A stretch of DNA of 64,000 bases from Acidobacteriota bacterium (GTDB lineage: Bacteria; Acidobacteriota; Blastocatellia; Pyrinomonadales; Pyrinomonadaceae), in NCBI GenBank assembly GCA_003223025.1, contig QHXR01000001.1, positions 310,434 through 374,433 on the forward strand, given 5' to 3'. Shown here in pieces: positions 17,722 to 25,787 of this stretch. Numbering within the stretch: the stretch's first letter is position 1; every line of letters begins with the position of its first letter. The notes below the pieces were generated by a model, which worked only from the letters and a program-made list of their open reading frames with translations, had not been told where the DNA came from and ran no database searches. Made by a program: the position numbers and the translations under genes.

Positions 17722-18288
17722 TTAAGATCGGAGAAAATTCTTCAGAATCACTTTTCCGTGCTCGGTCAAGATCGATTCGGGATGAAATTGCACGCCTTCG
17801 ATCGGCAGTGAACGATGACGCATCGCCATCACTAAACCGTCGGGAGATTCGGCCGAGATCTCGAGGCAGTCCGGGATCGATTCTCGCTCGACTACGAGAG
17901 AATGATAACGGCCGGCCGTAAAATTTTCATTGATACCTTCAAAGATCGTTTTTCCGTCGTGTCGAATCTCGACCGGTTTTCCGTGGACCGGCTCGGGTGC
18001 ACGCACGACCTTCCCGCCGAAATGCTGCCCGATCGCTTGATGTCCGAGACATACTCCGAGGATCGGAATTCGATCGGAGAATCGCTCGATGACCTCAAGC
18101 GAGATGCCCGCATCATTCGGCGTTCCCGGGCCGGGCGAGATCAGGATCTTTTCAGGGCGAAGGTCGTTCTCGATCTCGTCTGCAGTCACTTCGTCGTTCC
18201 TCACGATTTTCATCTCGGCCCCGAGCTCGCCGAGATATTGCACGAGGTTATATGTAAATGAATCGTAATTGTCGATGACCAGCAGCAT
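17722..18288 (-). CDS. trpG: Anthranilate/aminodeoxychorismate synthase glutaminase subunit
   Basis: 188 residues, start at MLLVIDNYDSFTYN, the standard N-terminus; a GTG 16 codons upstream is less likely. Class I glutamine amidotransferase with SPGPGTPNDAG, nucleophile GVCLGHQAIG and the Glu/His pair HPESIL. It supplies ammonia to TrpE (tryptophan) or PabB (folate). No trpE or pabB is nearby, so it may serve both (TrpG/PabA amphibolic). Divergent from the plus-strand gene at 18355. Confidence 0.94.
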   Translation of the reverse strand: MLLVIDNYDSFTYNLVQYLGELGAEMKIVRNDEVTADEIENDLRPEKILISPGPGTPNDAGISLEVIERFSDRIPILGVCLGHQAIGQHFGGKVVRAPEPVHGKPVEIRHDGKTIFEGINENFTAGRYHSLVVERESIPDCLEISAESPDGLVMAMRHRSLPIEGVQFHPESILTEHGKVILKNFLRS

Positions 18289-18354
18289 GGATTCGCGTTT
18301 ACTAATTTCGGTATTCAATTTATCATAACCCGACACTGAACGGAGGCTGCTCGC

Positions 18355-20160
18355 ATGACCTTTCCCGCACGTATTCTTATCACCATTCTCTTTTGTTCCG
18401 CGGCCGTGATGTGCCAGTCGCTCGTCGAACTGACACCGGAAAAGGATAGCGAAAAACTCCAGAAAGAAGCGGTCGCATTTCTGCGCGAAACGCTGACCGA
18501 CGTGAACGGAATGCGCTCGCTCGAGAATCGGATCAGCTTCACAGCCGAGCTTGCGGGGCTAATGTGGTTTCATGACGAACGCGAAGCCCGGTCGATGTAC
18601 GGCGGCGTGATCGCCGACTTTAAGGATCTGCTGACGAAGTATGATGCGCAGATGAACGAGCTCGGAGCCACCATGGCGGATCGTCAAGGCGGAGGGTTCA
18701 TGTCGTTCGGCCTCGAGCCGACCGACAAGTCTCAGATCGTGAAGCGATTCACGACGGCGGTCGGAGTGCGACAGCAGATCGCGATGACTATGGCGGAGCA
18801 CGATCCGGAACTCGCATTCTCTTTTTACAACGACAGCCTCTCCGCGATATCGAATCCGGAATTTCGAAAAGAAATCGAGCGACAGGATCCGTATTTTGAG
18901 ACGCAGCTTTTGACCCAGATCGCCCAGCGCGATCCGGCGAAGGCGGCTCAGCTCGCAACGGTCTCACTCAAAAAGGGTGTGACGTATCAGCACATCGACT
19001 TGTTGAAGAAGATCTATGCCAAGAATACGGAAAAGGGTATCGAGTTTGGTGCGGCAATACTTAGTCGTCTGAAGACCGACAAGTACGACTCGACAGGCTA
19101 TCGTGCACGCGAGAATTTTTTGAGTGTCATCGAGTATTTAATAAGGTTTGGTGATCAGAGACTAAATGAGTCGCGCGAGCGCGGTGGAAAGCGGCCGGTC
19201 TACATGAATGCGGAAGTTCGAGAACTTGTCGAACTAATGGCTCAGGTGATCCTGAGCCAGGCTGAGAATGATATGGCCGAGATCAGCAACATCGACCTTA
19301 TACAAAAATATTCCCCCGGCCGGGCGTCTCAGATTCGCGCGAAGTTTAAGAACTCGACGTCCAGATATTCCTCGATGTCGAACTCCGCGAACGCCATCGC
19401 CAATACCGCCGCATATTACGGAGGTGCTTCGAATGCTAACGCGAACATGTCGCCCGAGAAGCGCGAGAAACTCGAGAAAGAAGTTCGCGAAGCGCAAGAA
19501 CGCCAGGAGTTGGAGACCCGGACAATGGAAGGCGTTCAGAACTTGCCTAACCGGGAGCTTCCGAAAGAAGAGCGAGAAAAAATCGTCGCTCAGGCTCGAG
19601 GAATAATCATGCAAACACCCGGGCGGGACAAGAAGATCATGGGACTTAGCATGCTCGCGACTCAGGTTTCAAAAGCGGGAGACAAAGAGCTCGCGAAAGA
19701 GATCATGCGTGATGCGGAGTCAATGGTAAATCCGTCGCCGAAAAATTACCAGGATTTTATCCTGACGTGGATGCTTGCGTCGGGTTACGCGAGCGCGGAT
19801 CCCGACAAGGCATTTCCTCTACTCGAAGAAACGATCGGACGCGCGAACGATACGCTTGCCGCATTTATTAAGGTCGGGGAATTCATCGATGTCGCGGAAG
19901 AAGTGATCCAGGACGGCGAAGTTCAAGTCGGTGCTTTTGGCGGACAAATGGTACGAGGGCTCACGAAAGAATTGGGCATGGCCGATACCACGATCGAGGT
20001 TTTAGCCAACGCCGATTTTGCGAAAACGAAAGCTCTGACAAATCGCTTCGATCGTGCAGAGATCCGGATCCTCGCGAAGATGATGGTGCTTCGAGCCGTA
20101 CTTGATCCGAAAAAAGCCGGGAAGCCTGATGCGGCACCTGATGTCGACGTGGATTATTAG
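18355..20160 (+). CDS. Secreted helical protein of unknown function
   Basis: 601 residues, ATG preceded by ggagg. Signal peptide MTFPARILITILFCSAAVMC, possibly a lipobox ending at that Cys. The rest is almost all alpha-helical and reads like tetratricopeptide-type repeats (e.g. MAEHDPELAFSFYNDSL, IAQRDPAKAAQLATVSL, ASADPDKAFPLLEETI), each with 'D/P-x-x-A' turns. A low-complexity NANANMSPEKREKLEKE segment with a short coiled coil interrupts the middle. Function unknown; probably a periplasmic scaffold. Confidence 0.8.
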   Translation: MTFPARILITILFCSAAVMCQSLVELTPEKDSEKLQKEAVAFLRETLTDVNGMRSLENRISFTAELAGLMWFHDEREARSMYGGVIADFKDLLTKYDAQMNELGATMADRQGGGFMSFGLEPTDKSQIVKRFTTAVGVRQQIAMTMAEHDPELAFSFYNDSLSAISNPEFRKEIERQDPYFETQLLTQIAQRDPAKAAQLATVSLKKGVTYQHIDLLKKIYAKNTEKGIEFGAAILSRLKTDKYDSTGYRARENFLSVIEYLIRFGDQRLNESRERGGKRPVYMNAEVRELVELMAQVILSQAENDMAEISNIDLIQKYSPGRASQIRAKFKNSTSRYSSMSNSANAIANTAAYYGGASNANANMSPEKREKLEKEVREAQERQELETRTMEGVQNLPNRELPKEEREKIVAQARGIIMQTPGRDKKIMGLSMLATQVSKAGDKELAKEIMRDAESMVNPSPKNYQDFILTWMLASGYASADPDKAFPLLEETIGRANDTLAAFIKVGEFIDVAEEVIQDGEVQVGAFGGQMVRGLTKELGMADTTIEVLANADFAKTKALTNRFDRAEIRILAKMMVLRAVLDPKKAGKPDAAPDVDVDY

Positions 20161-20165
20161 ATAAC

Positions 20166-20193
20166 AAAAAGCTTCCCTCCTTCAGAAGGAGGG
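20166..20193 (-). terminator. Intrinsic terminator (minus direction) within repeat element
   Basis: Read on the minus strand: stem CCCTCCTTC / GAAGGAGGG followed by GCTTTTT. It is the outward-facing left arm of the repeat at 20171-20328 and would stop transcription from the SDR gene ending at 20396. Confidence 0.7.
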
Positions 20194-20328
20194 GTGCCGA
20201 GGCTTTGCGAGGCGGGGTGGTTCTCTGACTTCTCTTGCTCGATCACCCAAGTCTCGGGATCCGCTTGTTGGAGAACCACCCGGTCAGCCGAAGCGGCTGC
20301 CTCCCCTCCTTCGGAAGGAGGGGAGTTT
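20171..20328. repeat. Paired terminator-like hairpin element between convergent genes
   Basis: Left and right arms each contain a self-complementary CCTCCTTC..GAAGGAGG hairpin, and the next-inner blocks GGTGGTTCTC and GAGAACCACC pair with each other. The right arm ends in TTTTTT and the left arm reads TTTTT on the other strand, so it can serve as a two-way terminator between the plus gene ending at 20160 and the minus gene ending at 20396. Same family as 12652-12814. Confidence 0.9.
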
Positions 20329-20331
20329 TTT
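20303..20331 (+). terminator. Intrinsic terminator (plus direction) within repeat element
   Basis: Stem CCCCTCCTTC / GAAGGAGGGG with a very tight loop (20303-20323), then AG and six T residues. It is the right arm of the repeat at 20171-20328 and follows the helical secreted protein gene. Confidence 0.75.
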
Positions 20332-20395
20332 GCTCACGAACCAGCAGCAACGCCGGTTGGCTAAAAGCTAAAACCTACGCGAAAAAACTTAAAAC

Positions 20396-21181
20396 CTAAC
20401 CGAGACTCGTTCCCAATAACCACTGTCCACCATCGACAACAAGTGTGACTCCGTTGATATAACTCGCAGCATCCGAACTTAAAAACAGTGCCGCGTTCTC
20501 GATGTCGGCGATCCGGCCGAACCGTCCGAGAGGGATCTTTTTAGTGATCTTTTCTTTCAAGGCTTCGGGCAGGAGTCGCTTCATTCCCTCCGTGTCCTCG
20601 ATCGGCCCCGGTGCGATCCCGTTCACGCGAATCCCATGACGTCCCCATTCGACCGACAAGTTTCTCGTGATCGCATCGACGCCCGCCTTCGCGGCAGAAA
20701 CATGGATCTGCAGGGGCGTCGCCAGATAGTGGAGCGTCGCCGAGATGTTGAGGATCTGTCCTTTCGATTCTTTGAGCGCCTCAAACGATGCGCGACAGAC
20801 GTTGAACGTCCCTTTCGTATCGATATCGACAACCGTCCCGAATCCGTTTGCCGACAACTGATCCGCGGCGCAGAGAAAATTTCCCGCGGCGCCGTTTACG
20901 ACGATGTCGATCCGCCCGTAGTGCTCGACCGTTTTCGCGATCGCATTTTGGACAGCATCAAAATCGCGAACATCGGCGGCGACAGAAAAACATTTTCCGC
21001 CGTTCTCCTCAATATACTGTTGCTGGGCGATCAGGTTTTCTTCTTTGCGGCTCGTGATAGCGATCTTTGCCCCGTGACGCGCGAACGCACGCGCTACGCC
21101 GCCGGTGATCCCAGTTCCGCCACCGGTTACAAACGCAACTTTACCCTGTAAAATATCGTCAGCAAATATTTTGTCCGTCAT
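20396..21181 (-). CDS. SDR oxidoreductase, 2,4-dienoyl-CoA reductase-like
   Basis: 261 residues. Rossmann NADP-binding motif TGGGTGITGGVARAFA, then DIVVNGAAGNFLC, VVDIDTKGTFNV, NISATLHYLATPLQIHVSAAKAGVD and GIAPGPIEDTEG. This set is typical of 2,4-dienoyl-CoA reductases, which act in oxidation of unsaturated fatty acids. As in that subgroup, the usual SDR catalytic Tyr of YxxxK is replaced (HVSAAK keeps only the Lys). No other beta-oxidation gene is adjacent. The 10-base gap to the divergent lipoprotein gene at 21191 leaves almost no room for a promoter. Confidence 0.88.
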   Translation of the reverse strand: MTDKIFADDILQGKVAFVTGGGTGITGGVARAFARHGAKIAITSRKEENLIAQQQYIEENGGKCFSVAADVRDFDAVQNAIAKTVEHYGRIDIVVNGAAGNFLCAADQLSANGFGTVVDIDTKGTFNVCRASFEALKESKGQILNISATLHYLATPLQIHVSAAKAGVDAITRNLSVEWGRHGIRVNGIAPGPIEDTEGMKRLLPEALKEKITKKIPLGRFGRIADIENAALFLSSDAASYINGVTLVVDGGQWLLGTSLG

Positions 21182-21190
21182 ATCCGCACG

Positions 21191-22852
21191 ATGTTAACAC
21201 AGAAGAATTTTTATCGCCGAGACGCTGAGACGCCGAGATTTGTTAGAGATTCTAGCAGACAGCGGAGTTGGACGCGTGTTGGAATCTTACTGTCGATTTC
21301 TCTGCGTCTCGGCGTCTCGGCGGTGATTGCAATCTCGATCGGCTGCGGTTCGAAAGCCACGGATCCGCGAACCGTCATTCCGGCAGACGCGCTCGTTTAT
21401 CTCGAGTCGAAGAATCTGCGTGAAACGCTTCGACCGATAACGGAGAACGCAAAATTCGCCGCCGCCGCGAAATCTAAACCGAATTTGAATGCTCTCGACG
21501 GTGTTCGGGTTTCCATCGCGGTTACCGGGTTCCAGACGAGCGAGGAGGCAGTGACCGAAGAAAACGCCGTGCTTAATTTCCAGCCGCGACTGGTCGCGGT
21601 CGTCGAAACGAATGCATGGGGCTGGCAGGCGAGAAGCTTTATCGAAGATCAGTTGGGCGAGTTTGTGAACGAGGTTTATGACGGCGAGGTCGAGATGCAG
21701 GCGATACCTCGCGACGATGGAAAGTTCTATACATGGAAAGCAAAAGACGGTCGAAAGGCGTACGCGCTGCAGCAGGGCAGTCTTATATTTTTCGGAAACG
21801 ATGAATCGGCGATCGAACGATGTCTGGCCGTGAAACGCGGCGAGGCGGAATCGATCGCGAAGAACTCAAAGGTTACGGACGACGAAGGCCGATTGGCTTT
21901 CGGATATGTCTCGCCGGAAGGCGTCGGTCAGATCGCGAATATCGCCGGTGCGTTCCTTGCGAAAAATACGAGCGAGGAAGAAGAAGTGCAGAGTTTTGTC
22001 GCGCGGGTGCTGCCCGAGATCCTCCGAAATTCGCTAAAGGAACTGACATGGACGATGGCGATGAATAAGGACGGCATCGAAGACAAGGCCGTAATCACAC
22101 TCGATGACGAATCGTCTCGCGTGTTCGGTGAGACGATCGTTCCGGGACAGGCAGGCGGCGTTCAGCTCACGGATCTTGTTCCGGCATCGGCGGCGAGCGC
22201 GAGTCGATACGTCATAAAAGATCCGCAGATCGCGTGGCGAAGCCTCGTCCTTACGGCGCAAAAGAAGACAGATCAAATGAGCGGAAGTCTGATCGGAGCT
22301 TTTTCTGATAGTTTTTTTGAGCCTTACGGGATCGAAAATCCCGAAGTTTTTCTGAGCTCAGTTGGCTCTCAACTTGTGACGGTGAAGATGGGACCGGACG
22401 CGGATGACGCGGCTGTCATCGCGTCGATAACCGATCCGGCGAAGATCCGAATTTCTCTGGCCAAGGAGCTTAACTTCTCAAAACCTCCCGAAAAATTATC
22501 GGGTGCCGATGTTTGGAAATCAGAAGACGGAGAAGTCGCCGCCGCATTTCTCGACAATCGCGTCATCGTCGGAGACGCGGATACAGTTCTAAAATGCCTC
22601 GAAGCGTCAGGTGGTAACTCAAATCTCGGTCAGGCTTTCGCGTCGTCGGACTCGGTTGCTACGACGGCCGGATCCGAAACTGATCCGGCAGCCAGGATAG
22701 TCGAGTTATTCTCTGAGCGGAAGAACGAGAACGAACCGATCGTGAACCAATATCGCACCGAGACTCGTTTCAACAAGAACGGTGTCGAGCGTCGGACGAT
22801 CTCGGACTTCGGTCTGCTAGGATCACTTCTTGAGCATCTCGCATCCGAGTAG
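21191..22852 (+). CDS. Lipoprotein with DUF3352-like domain
   Basis: 553 codons as given; the true start is uncertain. A hydrophobic segment and lipobox (ISIGC) lie near residues 38-51, but the preceding residues (RRDAETPR) are read from a palindromic repeat, 21213-21326, and no ribosome site is seen before the ATG at 21191. The mature part begins VIPADALVYLESKN, resembling DUF3352 proteins, with later blocks FFGNDESAIERCLAVKRG and VIVGDADTVLKCLEASGG that look like two copies of the same fold. Secreted, membrane-anchored, function unknown. Confidence 0.75.
   Translation: MLTQKNFYRRDAETPRFVRDSSRQRSWTRVGILLSISLRLGVSAVIAISIGCGSKATDPRTVIPADALVYLESKNLRETLRPITENAKFAAAAKSKPNLNALDGVRVSIAVTGFQTSEEAVTEENAVLNFQPRLVAVVETNAWGWQARSFIEDQLGEFVNEVYDGEVEMQAIPRDDGKFYTWKAKDGRKAYALQQGSLIFFGNDESAIERCLAVKRGEAESIAKNSKVTDDEGRLAFGYVSPEGVGQIANIAGAFLAKNTSEEEEVQSFVARVLPEILRNSLKELTWTMAMNKDGIEDKAVITLDDESSRVFGETIVPGQAGGVQLTDLVPASAASASRYVIKDPQIAWRSLVLTAQKKTDQMSGSLIGAFSDSFFEPYGIENPEVFLSSVGSQLVTVKMGPDADDAAVIASITDPAKIRISLAKELNFSKPPEKLSGADVWKSEDGEVAAAFLDNRVIVGDADTVLKCLEASGGNSNLGQAFASSDSVATTAGSETDPAARIVELFSERKNENEPIVNQYRTETRFNKNGVERRTISDFGLLGSLLEHLASE
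21213..21326. repeat. 8-base-unit inverted repeat at the start of a lipoprotein gene
   Basis: Left arm 21213-21237 (CGCCGAGACGCTGAGACG core) and right arm 21301-21326 (CGTCTCGGCGTCTCGGCG core) are near complements separated by about 63 bases. The whole element lies in the 5' end of the coding frame at 21191 and encodes its N-terminus and part of the signal peptide. Confidence 0.8.
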
Positions 22853-22854
22853 TT

Positions 22855-23598
22855 CTACTTCCTCTTGGCGTTCCGTTTCAGTTTCCTCACGCTTCTTTCG
22901 ATCCAATCTTCCGCCTCCTGATAGCGCGGAAATTTTTTTTCATCGCGTCGAAACACTGGAGTGTGATTATAGCGACGCCCCTTATGATGAACCGTCGGAT
23001 GATGGATGTGCAGCATCTCGTGATAGACGATGTACTCGACGATGAATCGCGGAACGCTGCGTGAATCGAGCGACTTGCTGACGACGATCGTGTCATGCGT
23101 CGCGTCGTGATGAGCGAGAATTCGATACGTCTTTTTGACCGACCATGTCAGTACCGGCTTCGCAAGCTTGCCGCCGAAGAACCAGAAATTCATGTTGTCG
23201 AAGATCTCGTCGAGATCGTAGACCTCGCCCTTTGAAGTCGTGACTATCTTCCGACCGTGCGATCGCTTGCGGTCGCTCGAACGGTCACGCATCTCCTCAC
23301 TCGAGATGTATTCGTCGTAAATCCGATTCGCCTCGGCACGAACTCTTCTCCTCAGAAGCTTAGCGACGAGGATGTAGGCCAACGCGCGATGCGGCTCGGC
23401 CGGCATGTCACGACACATGTCCGCGATACGAACGAAAACCTTGCCATCACGAACACGGATCGTCTGGTTCAATCCGACATACGGGTAATAGCTCACGTCG
23501 ACCGCCGGAACCGGACTCTCCCGGTTTAGATCCCGAAAAGCTTGCTCGTAAAATCTCGTAATTTGTTCGAGAGGTACTTCGGCCAGAGTGTTGGTCAC
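22855..23598 (-). CDS. SprT/YgjP-like zinc metallopeptidase domain protein
   Basis: 247 residues, no signal. The zinc site YHEMLHIHHP (HExxH) is followed by a distal His in HHKGRRYNHTPVFRRDEKKFPRYQEAEDWI, the arrangement of SprT-like and YgjP-like proteins. The N-terminal half has LNQTIRVRDGKVFVRIADM, and AYILVAKLLRRRV. Such proteins include DNA-protein crosslink proteases; the target here is unknown. It ends three bases from the convergent lipoprotein gene. Confidence 0.82.
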   Translation of the reverse strand: MTNTLAEVPLEQITRFYEQAFRDLNRESPVPAVDVSYYPYVGLNQTIRVRDGKVFVRIADMCRDMPAEPHRALAYILVAKLLRRRVRAEANRIYDEYISSEEMRDRSSDRKRSHGRKIVTTSKGEVYDLDEIFDNMNFWFFGGKLAKPVLTWSVKKTYRILAHHDATHDTIVVSKSLDSRSVPRFIVEYIVYHEMLHIHHPTVHHKGRRYNHTPVFRRDEKKFPRYQEAEDWIERSVRKLKRNAKRK

Positions 23599-23614
23599 CG
23601 TTTTACTAAAATAA

Positions 23615-23644
23615 TTGACAGAATTGTTGTTAAAATGGTATCAA
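23615..23644 (+). promoter_or_regulatory. Sigma-70-like promoter of hrcA operon
   Basis: TTGACA at 23615-23620 and TATCAA at 23639-23644 with an 18-base spacer, 56 bases before the hrcA start. The -35 is perfect and the -10 matches four of six. No CIRCE operator (TTAGCACTC-N9-GAGTGCTAA) is seen near it. Confidence 0.5.
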
Positions 23645-23651
23645 ATTAACT

Positions 23652-23665
23652 GGAAGCAAGCTTCC
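23652..23665. promoter_or_regulatory. 14-bp palindrome just downstream of the hrcA promoter
   Basis: GGAAGC-AA-GCTTCC is a perfect dyad starting about 8 bases after the -10 box, near the expected transcription start. A second TGCTTCC follows at about 23678. It could be an operator for HrcA or another repressor; this is inference from position only. Confidence 0.4.
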
Positions 23666-23699
23666 CGCACTCGATCTGCTTCCTGCTCGCCGTGAAAAA

Positions 23700-24821
23700 A
23701 TGGTCCGCGATTCAAACTTGAAAGTCGAGAAACGTTACGGTTTTCCCGATTCTCGCGGACAGTCGATTCTGACAGCCATAATCAACGAACATTTCGTCAC
23801 GGGAGAGCCCGTTGGGTCAAAGACCATCGCTGAAAGGTTTGCGAACGCTTCCGGATTAAGCTCCGCGAGTATTCGAAGCGTGATGGGCGAGCTCGAAGAT
23901 CTGGGCCTTTTGGAACAGCCGCATACTTCCGCCGGCCGCGTTCCGACCGACAAAGGTTACAGGTTTTATGTTGATAATCTGCTCGGTGTGCTCAGCATCT
24001 CAAATGATGACCTCCATCGCATAGGCGGTGAATTCGGTCTGAATGAGAGCGATCTTGTGGAGACTCCGGACAGGATACTCGAACGTACCTCCCAATTACT
24101 CTCTGCTCTTTCTAATAATGTAGGAATCGTGGTTTCGCCTAGTCTGGCTGACGACCGCCTGCAGCATATCGAATTCGTAAATCTTTCCGAAAATCGAATT
24201 CTCGTCGTTTTGGTTTCGGCTCCGAATATCGTCCGTAACCGGATCATTCGGCTTAAAGTTTCGTTCTCAAAGGACGAACTCGAAAGAACCGCCAATTACC
24301 TGAACGCAGAATTTTCCGGAAAGAGCCTGGCCGAAATAAGGTCACACATTCTCAGGCTCATGCATGAGGAGAAGTCGATGTTCGACAGGCTGCTGGAGAC
24401 CGCCGTGATCCTTTGTTCGCAAAGTATCGAGGACGAGGGAGACACGCTTGGTGAAGTTTACGTCGACGGCACGTCGAACATCCTGACCAAACGGGATTTT
24501 GCCGACCTCGAACGTCTCCGTGAACTGCTGACCACGATCGGCGAAAAATCTCGCTTGCTCGAGATCCTGAACGAATGTGTCGCTCGTGACACCGAACGTC
24601 CGGGTGATGTGCAGGTGATGATCGGCACCGAGAACCGGACGCCTTCGCTGCAGAACTGCACGCTTATTTCGGCACCTTACCGGATCGGCGGCGGATCGGC
24701 AGTCGGAACGTTGAGTGTTCTGGGTCCGACGCGAATCGAGTACGCACGGATGATCTCAATCGTCTCGTATGTTGCTCGAGTGCTCGAAAAGGTGATGTCC
24801 CGCGACGTCATCAACAACTAA
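23700..24821 (+). CDS. hrcA: Heat-inducible transcription repressor HrcA
   Basis: 373 residues. N-terminal winged-helix: ILTAIINEHFVTGEPVGSKT, SSASIRSVMGELEDLGLLEQPHTSAGRVPTDKGYRFYVD, which is diagnostic. The C-terminal GAF-like and dimerisation part ends LGPTRIEYARMISIVSYVARVLEKVM. HrcA represses chaperone genes and is stabilised by GroEL. It heads a cluster with grpE, dnaK and dnaJ. No strong ribosome site is visible before the ATG at 23700. Confidence 0.97.
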   Translation: MVRDSNLKVEKRYGFPDSRGQSILTAIINEHFVTGEPVGSKTIAERFANASGLSSASIRSVMGELEDLGLLEQPHTSAGRVPTDKGYRFYVDNLLGVLSISNDDLHRIGGEFGLNESDLVETPDRILERTSQLLSALSNNVGIVVSPSLADDRLQHIEFVNLSENRILVVLVSAPNIVRNRIIRLKVSFSKDELERTANYLNAEFSGKSLAEIRSHILRLMHEEKSMFDRLLETAVILCSQSIEDEGDTLGEVYVDGTSNILTKRDFADLERLRELLTTIGEKSRLLEILNECVARDTERPGDVQVMIGTENRTPSLQNCTLISAPYRIGGGSAVGTLSVLGPTRIEYARMISIVSYVARVLEKVMSRDVINN

Positions 24822-24862
24822 GCTCCGACAAAACAAAACCGGCGTCCGTCGGTTTACAAATA

Positions 24863-25735
24863 ATGGATCCAAACAAGGAAATCGAGAATATCGGTCAGCT
24901 TGCCGGCGACTCCGAAACAGAAGAAAGCGTTTCGGTGGACGATTTTATCAAGCAACTTGAAGCGAAGGAAAAGGACCTGCACATCACGTCCGAGACGTCG
25001 ATCATCGAGATCGAGGAAAGCTTCGACGACGGGAACCTCCCTGATTTTGTGCTCGAGGACCTGCAGATCGAAGTCAAAATCCCGGCTCCAACCGCGGCGG
25101 CTGCACAGGCGAAATCGAGAGACAGAAATCCTGTCGGTACTGGTTTGGAAAAAGAGCTCCATGGATTGAAGGAGCAGGTCTCGCAGATCCAGGCCGAGCG
25201 TGATGAGCTGCTCCAGGCATCCCAGCGCCGGACCCGGGATTTCGAGAGATTCAAATCCCGAACCGAGCGCGAGAGAAGAGAAACTTTTCAAAACCAGATC
25301 GGAAATCTCGCGACGAAGATGCTGCCCGCGCTCGATAATCTGAACCGCGCGGTCGATTTCGCTCTTGCGATGTCGGACGAGAAGCGGACCGGGATCCAAC
25401 CGTTCATCGACGGCGTCGTCCTCGTAAGCCAGCAGGTAAATGACGTGCTCTATGAAATGGGTGTTCAGCCCATAGCCACTGTCGGCGAAGCATTCGACCC
25501 GCACTTCCACGAAGCGGTCGCGACAGAAGAATCCGATGATCTTGATCCGAACGTCATCTCAGCCGAGCTCCTTCGCGGCTACCGGATCGGAGATCGCGTG
25601 ATACGACACTCGATGGTAAGGGTAACAACGCCAAGATTGTCGGCCCGAAATGATGACGAAAACCAGTCTCCCGATCCCCAACCCGAAATGCCGCCGGACC
25701 TCGAATCCGACGGCGAGATGCCCGCCGAAAGCTAG
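24863..25735 (+). CDS. grpE: Nucleotide exchange factor GrpE, extended
   Basis: 290 residues, about 90 more than usual. The coiled coil (LHGLKEQVSQIQAERDELLQA, then RTRDFERFKSRTERERRE) and the C-terminal beta domain with LLRGYRIGDRVIRHSMVRV are standard. The extra length is an acidic N-terminal region (residues 1-95) and an acidic, Pro-rich tail after residue 255. GrpE releases ADP from DnaK. It lies 41 bases after hrcA and 52 before dnaK. Confidence 0.95.
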   Translation: MDPNKEIENIGQLAGDSETEESVSVDDFIKQLEAKEKDLHITSETSIIEIEESFDDGNLPDFVLEDLQIEVKIPAPTAAAAQAKSRDRNPVGTGLEKELHGLKEQVSQIQAERDELLQASQRRTRDFERFKSRTERERRETFQNQIGNLATKMLPALDNLNRAVDFALAMSDEKRTGIQPFIDGVVLVSQQVNDVLYEMGVQPIATVGEAFDPHFHEAVATEESDDLDPNVISAELLRGYRIGDRVIRHSMVRVTTPRLSARNDDENQSPDPQPEMPPDLESDGEMPAES

Positions 25736-25787
25736 CCCCCGCCTTTGGTACACCTCACTATCTAAACATAGACCCCCCTAAACCGTT

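Noticed and set aside
23652-23690. CIRCE element upstream of hrcA
   Set aside because: CCCGCACTCG resembles half a site, but the second half GAGTGCTAA and spacing are missing.
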